Part shown: positions 54,066 through 64,000 of the stretch, piece by piece
Position numbering within the stretch: position 1 is the stretch's first letter
Layout of the letters: every line of letters starts with the position of its first letter
Origin: Lotus japonicus
Taxonomy: Eukaryota > Streptophyta > Magnoliopsida > Fabales > Fabaceae
DNA: 64,000 nucleotides
Direction of reading: 5' to 3'
Assembly: GCF_012489685.1 (NCBI RefSeq)
Contig: NC_080046.1
Span: 43,983,176 to 44,047,175, forward strand
Position numbers and translations under genes: made by a program
The notes under the pieces: model-generated
What the model was told of the DNA's origin: nothing
Database searches by the model: none
The model's input: only the letters and a program-made list of their open reading frames with translations

Positions 54066-55690
54066 GTAAATGGATATCTGCATTCTTGTACCCGCAGGGG
54101 TAAGTGGATATTTTAAATGGGGTAAGTGAGAGGAAGAACTGAAAAAAATATTGAGAACAAACACCTTGGGTTGTTATCATTGATCATCAACAGTGAACAA
54201 ATATCAAACATAAACACTTAAGGAAGGCAAGTTTAGAGCATACACAGAGAGCATATACAAGAAGCATACAATCATAGCATGTACAAGGAGTCATCAAGCA
54301 AGTAAGCACACAAAGGCGGAAGAAGGAAGAAATTAACTTCAACCAATCCAAGTAGTCATACTCTTCTTTTGTAATTCTTGTTTGTCTAAAAAAATTGGTA
54401 TGGTTGATTTCATGATGATTGTAATACTGATATATAATGTCAACTATTAAGCTTTAAGGAACATGATACAAGTGAACTGAAAAATAAAAAAATGAACAGA
54501 AAAACCCAGTCCAGCTAAAATGTTCATTTGAAATAAAAGCTGCTTTATTTTACAAAGGGGATAAAAATACTCGGTTGAAAGGAGAAAGCGAAAGGAAGAA
54601 CGGGAGAAAAATACTATGAGCAAACCTTGAGTTGTTATCATTGATCCTCAGCAGTGAACAAATATCAAACATATACACTTAGGGAAGGCAAGTTCATAGC
54701 ATACATGAAGAGCATATACAAGAAGCATATATTCATAGCACGCACAAGGAGTCATCAAGCAAGTAAGCACGCAAAGGCGGAAGAAGGAAGAAGAAGAAAT
54801 TAACTTCATCCAATCCAAGTAGTCATACTCTTCTTCTGTAATTCTTGTTTGGCTATAAAAATTGGTATGGTTGATTTCATGATGATTGTAATACTGATAT
54901 ATAATTTAACTATTAAGCTTTGAGGAACATGATACAAGTGAACTGAAAAATAAGAAAGTGAACTGAAAAAACCAGTCCAGCTAAAATGTTCCTTTGAATA
55001 AAAGCTGATTTTTTTTTACAAAGGAGATAAAAATACACGGTTGAAAGGAGAAAGCGAGAGGAAGAACTGCAGAAAAATACTGTGAGCAAACACCTTGGGT
55101 TGTTATCATTGATCCTAAGCAGTGAAAAAATATCAAACGTAAACACTTAGGAAAGGCAAGTTCAGAGCATACACAGAGAGCATATATAAGAAGCATACAT
55201 TCATAGCATGCACAAGGAGTCATCAAGCAAGTAAGAACACAAAGGCCGAAGAAGGAAGAAGTAGAAATTAACTTCATCCAATCCAAGTAGTCATACTCTT
55301 CTTTAACTCTTGTTTGGCTCAAAAAAATTGGTATGTTTGATTTCATGCTGATTGTAATATTGATATATAATGCCAACCATTAAGCTTTAAGGAACATGAT
55401 ACAAGTGAACTGAAAAAACCAGTCCAGCTAAAATGTTCCTTTGAATCAAAGTTGATTTATTTTACAGTTCAATACAATCTTACATAAATATGTATGAAAA
55501 TAACAAGAAAAATCATTTTATAGATACAATCTTATAGTTCACTTAAAATAGATACAAATATCCACGGGTACCCACCGGTATCAAAACTCATTTAATATTC
55601 GTTAAACAAGTACCCGTTTGACACGAAACAAGTATGGGCACAGGTAGACTACCCGCGAGTAGCGAGCGGGTGCAGATATCCATTATGTTA
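54066..55690. mobile_element. Putative TIR element filled by a three-copy tandem repeat
   Basis: AATGGATATCTGCA near 54069 recurs inverted at about 55672-55685, and both sides carry TACCCGC/GCGGGT motifs, as in a common legume non-autonomous repeat. Target duplications could not be identified. Confidence 0.5.
54125..55467. repeat. Tandem repeat, about 465-bp unit, nearly three copies
   Basis: The marker TTGTTATCATTGATC occurs at 54171, 54632 and 55100, giving periods of 461 and 468 bp. Each unit carries AAGGAGTCATCAAGCAAGTA, CCAATCCAAGTAGTCATACT and CCAGTCCAGCTAAAATGTTC. Units differ by scattered substitutions and small indels. No conserved reading frame. Confidence 0.92.
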
Positions 55691-57084
55691 TCATCCCTAC
55701 TTGCAACAGGTGTTGCATAGTGTAACGCCCCGATTTCCAAGGGTTACTTAGTGATTCAAAAGTAAATCAATCATGCTAATGAACTTTCGAAATCATAATA
55801 ATGCAGGTATATATATTTTTTTTCCTTCTGAAACATAATACTTTGTAATACTTTCCAAAACATGCTCTACGATGAGTAATAAATACCCAATAATAAGTAC
55901 CCTTACATCAATGTATATAATTACAACATATACTCCAAAAGGAAAATAAACTAAAAGCCTCATATGCCCATCGAGCTCCCCGCAATCTCCACACGGCTAA
56001 TCTCTGAATCGGTAGCTCGTCGTCACATCATTTCCTTGCGGCGTCTCCTCGCATGCGTCCATCGGTCTCTTGCTCATCCTTTAGAGCGGCGTCGTCGAAC
56101 ATTTATAACAGAGAAAAGGTGCAAGGGTCAACTTCTTATACCACAAGGCCATAATTAGGACGTGCACACATACGAGCAAGTAAGAGCATGCATATTCACA
56201 TATATAATCACCTATCAAGAATCTTACCAACGGCATACTAATACATCCCTAAGGAATTCTAGATGTAGCATAAGATAAGGAAAACACTTCAACAAGCAAG
56301 GCACAAGGCCCACAGCCACACGTTGCACCTTATAGGGAATCGTCTAACACAAGCCACAAGACAACAGCCAATGTTCTTACGTCAACGACGTTCAAGGGAA
56401 CCTATGTGTCTCTATATTGTTAGCGTATGCTATATGCTCAATGCTCAATGCACACCATGATCCGGATAAACGCCAACTCCATACCAGGCAGGCGGGACAA
56501 AGACCCATCCAGCAGTCAATTGCCACTTATCTAATGACCCTTCCCATGCAGTCATTAGCCAACACCTCGGTGTACCCTATCCAAGCAGTACCCTCGGTCA
56601 ATGCAATGATATGCTCCATGAATTAGTCAAACAACGAAGTTATAGTCTTCTGTCGTTCGATGACGACTTTAGCACACCTCAACATGAGTGATCGGGGTCA
56701 CCGACTCATAGGTGTCACCAGCTATCCGCCGCCACGGTAGCCCAACCATCGTAGGTTCAACATTCGATCTCATTCGATCAACATCGCCCATACAACGCAT
56801 ATCATTCGATAAATATCAGGGCATACTATATCATGTATCATAGGAACATGATTCAAGACTTACATTCATCATAAACATACTAAGAGTTCATCATGTCATA
56901 TTCAACAAGTAGTCATGCATTCAACAAGTAAGCATGTTCTCAACAAGTAAGCATGTTCTCAACAAGTAATCATGTTGTCAACATCAAGGCACTTAAACAT
57001 GTTATCATTCACCATGTTCATAAGCAATTTCTCATGTTAATCAAGCATTCTTAACTCATAAAATTCATGTATATCATGCATATA

Positions 57085-57615
57085 ATTCAGGGCAACAAAA
57101 CAGCAGAAAATGGTAGAATTAAAATTTAAAACTGTATTAAACTAGCAATCTAAAAATTATGAAACTTTCACAGATATACGGAATTTAAGTTAGCTTTCAA
57201 ATAAAATTGGTTTCACCCGATTTGGACTCATATCCAAGGAGTTATGCCCAAAACAATACGAACTGTCCAGCTTACTCGGCAGCAGAAAAAGGGGTGAACT
57301 AAAATTAAAACCTGTATTGATATAGCAATCCAAAATTTATGAAACTTTTAATGATTGCAGCCCTTTAAGTTAGCGTTCAAATAAAATTAGTTTCACACCA
57401 TTTGGACTCATATCCAAGGAGTTATGCCCAAAACATTACGAACTGTCCAGCTTACTCGGCAGCAGAAAAGGGATGAGATAAAATTGCAAACTGTATTAAA
57501 CCAGCAGTCCAAAAATTATGAAACTTTGACAGATTGAAGCCCTTTAAGTTAGCTTTCAAATAAAATTGGTTTCACCCGTTTTGGACTCATAATCAAGGAG
57601 TTATGCCCAAAACAG
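57085..57615. repeat. Three-copy 180-bp tandem repeat inside the LTR-like element
   Basis: GGAGTTATGCCCAAAACA-type sequence recurs at about 57237, 57417 and 57596. Each unit also contains ACTGTATTAAAC-like, AATTATGAAACTTT and TTTCACCC-TTTGGACTCAT segments. Confidence 0.9.
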
Positions 57616-57659
57616 TACAAAGTAGCAAAAAACAACGTCACTTGGCGCTGGAGGGACAG

Positions 57660-57755
57660 AAGTCCCACGCATGTGCGTCGTCTATCCACGCACATGCGCC
57701 CATAGCTGCAGGTTCCCCACGCATGTGCGCCAGCTTCCCACGCACATGCGTCGCG
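57660..57755. repeat. Cluster of four CACGCATGTGCG-type palindromic boxes
   Basis: CCACGCATGTGCG and CCACGCACATGCG alternate four times within 90 bases, in a GC-rich island within AT-rich DNA. Hairpin formation is possible. Confidence 0.8.
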
Positions 57756-59407
57756 GTTCTGTACCTCATCCGAGTTTCATACATTTTCTCACTTTTAACT
57801 TGATTTTTAGCCCAAGACTTAACCTTTAAGTTCCCATTCATGATTATAAGGATCATACAACATACTAAGCTCATTTACATAAGTCTTCCAAGGTCTTAAC
57901 ATATTCATAGTCATCAAACAAGTTCATGCAATCCTAACACACAATTCGTGCACGCTAAAGTCCAAGACCCGAAGTGCCCTTACCTCGATCGGTGGCTTTC
58001 TCCTTAACTCCTCTAGTCTGATTTCCTTCCTAGCCTTTAGCTCCTCGTAATGAAATGAACAAGGTGTTCTTCACCTTCACACAAGCACACAATGCACACA
58101 ACCATCATTCATCAAAATCAAATAGAAATCACACACACTCTTAACTAAGTCTAGCACTCCTCATGAATGAACTTAGTCTTAAGAGTTCATGGGTTCTGAG
58201 TTTTGAAACAACACTTTGAATGATCTTTGAGAGTTAAAAACTGAACTTTTAGCCTCAAGGCTCTTAAGAAACAAGCTTGGAAACCTACTCTTGAAGTCTT
58301 TACTTCATGAGAACATTAAAACATCAAGATTCAACCTTTTGAACAAGAAAAGGTTTTATGATGAGTAGTTTTCTTCCTTGGCTCTCCATTTTCGAAATCT
58401 AAGGTTCAAAACACAAGAGATTGAAGCCTTAACATCAAGCTTCAACCTTTTTCAAAACACTTTTCACATGCATGAAGCCAAGGAGATCACAAGCACAACA
58501 ACAACATCAACTCGGTTTTTTTTGAAAAGATGAAGAGAAAGATAGCTCCTTTTTAAATTTGGAAACCATCACCATGATCCTCACCTTGAATGCTAACTCT
58601 TTTGTGAAGGAATGGAAGACAAAAGATGATTTCTTGGTGGTGTTTAGAGATGATGAAGATTTCAGTTTTTTGGTAAGAAGGATGAAGATAAGATGAAGAT
58701 GATGTTCACTCTCTCTCACTTATCTCTCTAAAGTCCTCTCATTTCCTTTACTTTGGTTCAGAAATCTGATGGGAAGCTTCTATGATAAGGTGATGAATGT
58801 TTCCCTAGGTGAAAGGTGGCTTGCACTTTTGGCTTTGGTTTATCTTCCTATGCACACTACTTATGGTAAAGCAATCATGATACTAACCTTTTTGACCTTG
58901 GTTCATGAGCCTACCCTAATAGCCTTTCTCTCCACACTCAACATCTGAACACTCAACCCCAAGATCAGATATTTTCTGGCCAATTTCGTGATTGGCTCGT
59001 TTACGAGTCGAACTCGACTCGTTTTCGAGCCGAAAACACTACCGGGCGAGATTTTTGGCCTTATATCGATATTACAGTCAAAATTCTCGAAATTACGCGT
59101 AGATCATCGTAATGATAAGGAAAATATTTATTTCACATTCGAATAATAATTCGATGACAAAAGGGCGCTCTCGACGAAACTCGTCGGTTCGACCGTTTTC
59201 CGTAGTGCAGCCGAATTCTCCGACGAACGAAGAATGAAACACTTGGAAAATAACTTCGATATTAATAATCAAAATACTACATTCCTAAGATAAAATTCAT
59301 CGTACAAGGTCACACCCATAAACATCACATTAGCCGAGCATTAAAGCACTAAACCGAGAAATTGACTGAGCTTATTTCTCTTAAACTTTCACGGGTCTTA
59401 CACATAG

Positions 59408-59645
59408 TCTCTTCAACAACAGTAATTCTCCTCTTGTTCAATCATCTCTTCTTCCCCTAATCTCCTTTCTCTTAGCCTCATGCGAATGGTTCTTTCTAGT
59501 TTTGGAAAAAAAATACTATCCTAAGACTCATCCTCATAAATTTCAAGGATAATATTATTCAATTCTAAAATATAAGAATATAAGGAAAGTTTTCCTTAAA
59601 CTAATTAAACGATTAAATTACTTATATTAGATGTTGTCTCCAGTA
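59408..59645. other. Short spacer between the solo LTR and the CACTA element
   Basis: AT-rich; nothing recognised. Confidence 0.4.
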
Positions 59646-60004
59646 CACTACTACATAATTGGCATTTTACCACGCCTCTGTTACATCAATTAAACACGGA
59701 ACCGTGGTGAAAGAAGGAGTAAAGCTCAGTTACCACGGTTCCACCCCCAACTGTGGTGAAGTAGGCCATTTGTTACCAGGGTTCAATTTTAACCGTTATA
59801 ATAGTTAAATTAATATTTTTTTACCAAATTTATCAATCACTTCAGTTATAGCTTGAACTATGGTCATCGTCTTAAAAAAAAGAACCTCGCTGCTTTAATT
59901 TCACTACACGCTCTACATCCTTTCTAATTCTAAACTCTATATTCCCAAATTCAATCTTCTCTCGTATTTGCAATAAAAAAATCCATCTTCGCTATCCTCT
60001 CACA

Positions 60005-60415
60005 ATGAATGATGAGCTCCTTCAAGCCCCTGCGTATTTATCTTCACGCTCTCCTCTCACGGTGAATGGTGAGATCCTTCAAGCCATTGTGTTCCCATCC
60101 ATTGAACTCCTTCAAGCCTTGCGTGGGCATCCACTGAATTCCTTCAAGCTCTTGCGTTCTCATCTGCAACAAAAAACCAGCACCCTCTTACAAGCTAGCT
60201 TCTTCAGATCTGGAACCATATCCACTGTGGGGTCATTGAGTTCGCTTGCCATTGGTCAAGTACGAACGCGACAGATCCTTTGCCGCATCGCCACCACCAG
60301 TCACAACAGTCCTGTCGCGGAGAGTCTGTCGTCACGATGTCGTAGTCATCATCCTCACGAAGTCTCTGTCATCCAACAGTCTCTAAAATGTAAAGATTAT
60401 CTTTTACTTTTCTAG
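60005..60415 (+). CDS. Unidentified 136-codon frame in the CACTA 5' region
   Basis: ATG at 60005 to TAG at 60413-60415. The first half is built from an imperfect repeat encoding LLQA-type units (underlying CTCCTTCAAGCC). No family resemblance. It may be chance coding through the repeat or a captured host fragment; a protein is not shown. Confidence 0.25.
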   Translation: MNDELLQAPAYLSSRSPLTVNGEILQAIVFPSIELLQALRGHPLNSFKLLRSHLQQKTSTLLQASFFRSGTISTVGSLSSLAIGQVRTRQILCRIATTSHNSPVAESLSSRCRSHHPHEVSVIQQSLKCKDYLLLF

Positions 60416-61960
60416 TGGCCTTTGTGCTTTAAATAGAGAACGGACAAAGTTATAGTAGCCTATGATAAAATTTTCACCTTTCTATCACTTGGCTAAGCTG
60501 AATAACAATACCCATTTGTTAATTTTATTCCTATCTTTCATTTTTATGGCCAATCAATTGGAATGAGCATGTAAAAATGTAGCAAGATAACTAAGATGCT
60601 TATATGTTGGTTTTAAGTTTGAGGAATTGGTTGTTGTTTGTTGATGACAGGTGCTTTAGGTGTTAAAGGGATTATTTAACCTTGGAGTATCGTGAGCCTT
60701 GATGTGTTGGCGGGGGATTGGGTGTTTTTTTTATTGTTGTTGAGAGCTTTCCTATTGGATCACTATCTCTTAAGTACTTGTAACATGTTATGCTTCTCTT
60801 AAGTACTAGAACTCCTTGTGTTATCCATAATACACAATTTCTTATAAAAAAAACTAGGCCATGTAAACCTATTTCCTTTTTTTTCCTTCCCCATGCCTTT
60901 GGATTAAGTATGGATTTAATGTAGTTTGAGTCCAATTATTACTGGTATGCCAAAATATTGACTCAAATGGTGTGCTAGATTAATGGTTAATGGAAGAATA
61001 TGAATGTCAAATGGTCCCAGTTGAGAAGATCTTAATTTGGAACTTAAATTACCACCTTGTTTGAGTGTACTGTTGTGGCCACCTTGCTTGATGTTCCCAA
61101 GAGCACAAAACTGTTACATAATAGAAATGTTTGGCCCGTTAAACTTGGGAAATGATTTTTTATCCAACCTTAGCTACAAAGGCAATCACATAATTGTTTG
61201 GTGCAGAATAATACTCCCAATTGTAAAACTACAAAAATGCGTTACATAAAGGCATGTGAAGAAACAAATTGTTCATTTTTTCAAAAAAAAAAAATTATGT
61301 TATTGTCTTGCATCAGTTAAAGGAAGCTTAAAATGTGGTTGACATAAATTAAAAGAGACAAAAAAGAAATTCATTCTTGAAATTCATATTTTAGTCCACC
61401 TTCTAATCTCGAATCTTGCATGCGAAACTAGTATACACTACCTTTTATTTTCCGTTTGTTCTTGCTTTGGGCACATGAAGGCTACATAAGTTATCTAATT
61501 GAGGTTTCATTTGGGCATATGCTAGTCCTTTTGTACTAGCTGAGTTGCAGGATTGTTAAATTGTATTAGTTTGGTTTGTTTGTGACTTAATCTTTACTTA
61601 CTCCGCCTCCTTCTTTTTTATTGTATTAAGGGATTGGTGCACTCCTTATGCTTCATTATGACTTATCAAACACCATTACTTTAAGGTATTTACTAACTTT
61701 AAAACTCTAATGATTAACAGTGTGATCGAGTTGATACTGAGGTTTCTAAAGTTAGTGCGCCTGGTTCATCAATTTCTTTTATCCTTTTATTTTAGGTATA
61801 TCTTTTGTCATGAATCCATTTGTGTTTGCTAATTTTACAATAATATAATACAGATCTTATAATCTTTGATAAAGTATGACCATCTCCCTCTATATAATGG
61901 TTTTTACTTCAAACATATTTTAATTGGACGTAGTCAATAACCTCTAATTATTAGGCAAGT

Positions 61961-63269
61961 ATGGATCGAAAATGGATGTATGCTAACCGCTTATCCGATG
62001 AATATGCGAACGAAGTGAAAGAGTTCATTACTTTTGCAGTTAAGCATGAAAGGAACTGAAATAGTATTTTATGCCCCTGTTTATATTGTTGTCATGGAAT
62101 TCAAGTTAATCCAATTGAATTGGATGGACATCTAGTTTGCAATGGAATTTATCAAACTTAAATAAGTGGAAAAATCATGGTGAGTCAAGAATTGGTTCTA
62201 CCAAAGCAGGGGCTAGTGTGAGATCTCCCTTACCTTCCATGGAGGCAGATACATTTGAGGGTGACCATGTTGATGAAATTGTAAAGGCGTTTGAAGAGGA
62301 ACTTTGTGATTGTCCTGAAACGTTTGAGAGGTTGAAAAGTGATGCAGAGAAACTTCTTTATAATGGATGCTCTAAATTCACAAGATTGCCCGCGGTTTTA
62401 AAATTGTACAACTTGAAAGCTGGCAATGGATAGACTGATAAGAGTTTCACCGACCTACTTACTCTATTGAAAGGTATGCTTCCGGAGGAAAATGTTTTTC
62501 CTGGTCGAACATATGAGGCTAAACAAATGTTATGCTCTATTGGAATGAGTTATGAGAAGATGCATGTGTGTCCTTACAATAGCATTTTATTTTGAAATGA
62601 ATATGCATCACTTAAGACATGTCCTAAATGTAAAGCTTGTCGATACAAGAATGAATAATCAATTCCTTTAAAAGTACTATGGTATTTTCCCATTATACCT
62701 AGATTTAGGCGCATGTATGAAACTGTGAAACCTTTGACATGGCACGATACAAGGAAGAAGATAGATGGAAAGCTCCGGCACCCAGCAGATTCTCCTCAAT
62801 GGATCAAAATTAATGATGACTATCATAAATTTGACAAAAAGGAAAGAAACATACGCTTTGCATTGTCTACTGGTGGAATAAATCCTCATAGCCTTCAAAG
62901 TCACACCCACATTACATGGCCAGTGATACTAGTGATCTACAACCTACCTCGATGATTGTGTATGAAGTGCAAGTTTATGATGTTATCTATGTTAATTTAT
63001 GGACCTCAACAACCCGAAATGATATAGGCATATACTTGGCTCATTTAATTGAAGATCTGAAGCTATTATGAGATGTAGGTGTGGAGGTGTATGATGGGTC
63101 AAGGGAAGAAACTATCAACTTGAGGGCAATGTTGTTTGGTACCATTAATGATTTTCTGGCATATGATAATTTGTCAGGATATAATATAAAGGGACAACTC
63201 GCATGCCCTACATGTGAAGATGGTACGACTTCAATGCGATTAGAGAATTGTAAAAGGAAATTGAAATAA
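61961..63269 (+). pseudogene. CACTA transposase Tnp2 (Transposase-associated plus Transposase_21 domains), broken
   Basis: ATG 61961 opens the transposase-associated domain (MDRKWMYANRLSDEYANEV, then CPCLYCCHGIQVNPIELD). After a frame change near 62130 the frame continues with GRTYEAKQMLCSIGMSYE and KTCPKCKACRY. Next come VLWYFPIIPRFRRMYE, PADSPQWIKINDDY and GINPHSLQS, then in another frame NDIGIYLAHLIEDLK, GVEVYDGSREETINLRAML and GQLACPTCEDGT. This order is that of plant Tnp2. At least two frame changes and five stops are present, and the C-terminal two-thirds of the domain is absent. Confidence 0.88.
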
Positions 63270-63365
63270 AATTTGACGTATGAGGCGTGGAAGGACAATC
63301 TTTGTCACTTACATGTAATTTGTTTATTATCTATATTTATTTAATATTTAATTGCATTAGGTTTG

Positions 63366-63964
63366 TTGGAATGCAGAGAATGTACCAATTGACCCAAACA
63401 AACAAAACTTTGTTGGTTACATTGGGTATCTTGTCTTAACACAAGTACCAATTACTTGTAATTGGTGGCCAGAGGTCTCGCTTTCTATCAAAGACCACAT
63501 ATGCGAACATACTTTTTATTAATAGAAAATGTTGTATTGCAGGCTGGTTTTATCATTGACGAGTGACATAAGAATTACGTACTTAATGAAGCAGGAGACT
63601 TAGCTACATATTTTAGGGTAAATCTAGCAAAGCTTATTCATCATAAAGATGGTAATGTCATTGATCAACCACCGACATCTTATGCACGTGTGAATAATGA
63701 AAGTGACTAGATCGAATTTGTTGCTCAACATCAATATGAGAAATTCAAGGTGAAATAACTTTTTATGTGAAGTGTCATGTTACTAACTTATTTCTTATTA
63801 TAATTTGTGTAATGATACATGTATTGTGTTTTGAAATAGAAATTGTTCAAAAATAAAAGAAACATAAATTGAGTGAACAAAATAGGAAAAGAGGGTTGAA
63901 GCTTAAATATCCATACAGTTTATCGCGTATAAGATGCGCTTGCCAAGAGAAAAAGATGGTATAT
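63366..63964 (+). pseudogene. Transposase_24-like (plant En/Spm second protein) fragment
   Basis: Translated pieces read WNAENVPIDPNKQNFVGYIG, LTQVPITCNWWPEVS and KDHICEHTFY. After an intron-like gap comes NLAKLIHHKDGNVIDQPPTS, and near the end LKLKYPYSLSRIRCACQEK. These resemble the C-terminal DNA-binding protein of plant CACTA elements. Frames are interrupted. Confidence 0.6.
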
Positions 63965-64000
63965 ACAAACACGCATAAACCACTTTTAACTCTCTTTGTT

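Larger units (their letters stand above)
55716..59407. mobile_element. Probable solo LTR, 3.7 kb, with CATAG target duplication
   Basis: The segment 55721-59402 begins TGTAACGCCCCG and ends CGGGTCTTACA, i.e. TG...CA termini. It is flanked by identical 5-bp CATAG at 55716-55720 and 59403-59407. No gag-pol coding lies inside. The length would be large for an LTR but fits some Ty3 lineages. A large non-coding LTR-like element of another type is the alternative. Orientation is not determined. Confidence 0.65.
59646..64000 (+). mobile_element. CACTA (En/Spm) DNA transposon, 5' part, degenerate, runs off the window
   Basis: The left end reads CACTACTACATAATTGGC, the CACTA signature. Subterminal repeats follow (CCACGGTTCCACC, AACCGTGGTGAA, GGAACCGTGG in both orientations, 59690-59765). 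Transposase-like coding starts at 61961. The right end and the 3-bp target duplication are beyond the window. Confidence 0.88.

Noticed and set aside
57085..57755. CRISPR-like array
   Set aside because: The 180-bp tandem units have no spacers and the window is plant nuclear DNA; the palindromic boxes are too short and irregular.
58507..58719. Minus-strand 70-codon frame in the LTR-like element
   Set aside because: Low-complexity serine/lysine translation of AT-rich DNA, with no homology.
55716..59407. Helitron or gene-bearing element between 55.7 and 59.4 kb
   Set aside because: There is no TC...CTRR end or helicase; the TG...CA ends and a 5-bp duplication favour an LTR.

Overview
The window is nuclear DNA of a flowering plant, most likely a eudicot and probably a legume. 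The evidence is AT-rich intergenic DNA, GT/AG introns, plant-only protein families (SYP61, a CDPK, a plant mobile domain protein, a GATL fragment, a WRC domain) and repeat types common in legume genomes. The species call is inference; no marker fixes it.

Five host gene models are well supported. They are the last five exons of an unidentified gene (171-1915, +); a complete SYP61-type Qc-SNARE in seven exons (20066-23389, +); a complete AUGMIN subunit 4 gene in thirteen exons (27545-33805, +); a complete eIF1/SUI1 gene with a 5'UTR intron (about 38241-39418, +); and a complete group-II-like calcium-dependent protein kinase in eight exons (47823-41330, -). A plant mobile domain exon (6073-4277, -), an isolated WRC-domain exon resembling the N-terminus of KDM3/JMJ25-type demethylases (7714-7436, -) and a GATL glycosyltransferase scrap (24806-24480, -) are partial or broken. 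Every exon phase in the five main models was checked by hand and joins cleanly.

The rest is mostly mobile DNA. The most striking element is an endogenous pararetrovirus (Caulimoviridae, florendovirus-like) at 11017-18389. It carries the movement, coat, protease, reverse transcriptase and RNase H regions, a second overlapping ORF, a possible third small ORF, a promoter and a Met-tRNA primer site. Its two ends share an identical 141-bp direct repeat offset by 7,232 bp, as expected of a linearised circular genome with terminal redundancy. It sits between (TA)n tracts, and a fragment of a second, divergent caulimovirid movement gene lies immediately downstream between two more TA tracts.

Other elements are LINE fragments (2757-3228, 19155-19870, 36660-37819, 52770-53790); several tRNA-derived SINEs, one with a perfect 15-bp target duplication; three MULE-like and three hAT-like non-autonomous elements, most with visible 8- or 9-bp target duplications; a head-to-head pair of foldback MITEs; a probable 3.7-kb solo LTR with a CATAG duplication; and a degenerate CACTA (En/Spm) transposon that starts at 59646 and runs off the right end. 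The host genes are housekeeping genes in trafficking, microtubule nucleation, translation and calcium signalling, and show no sign of acting as one pathway.
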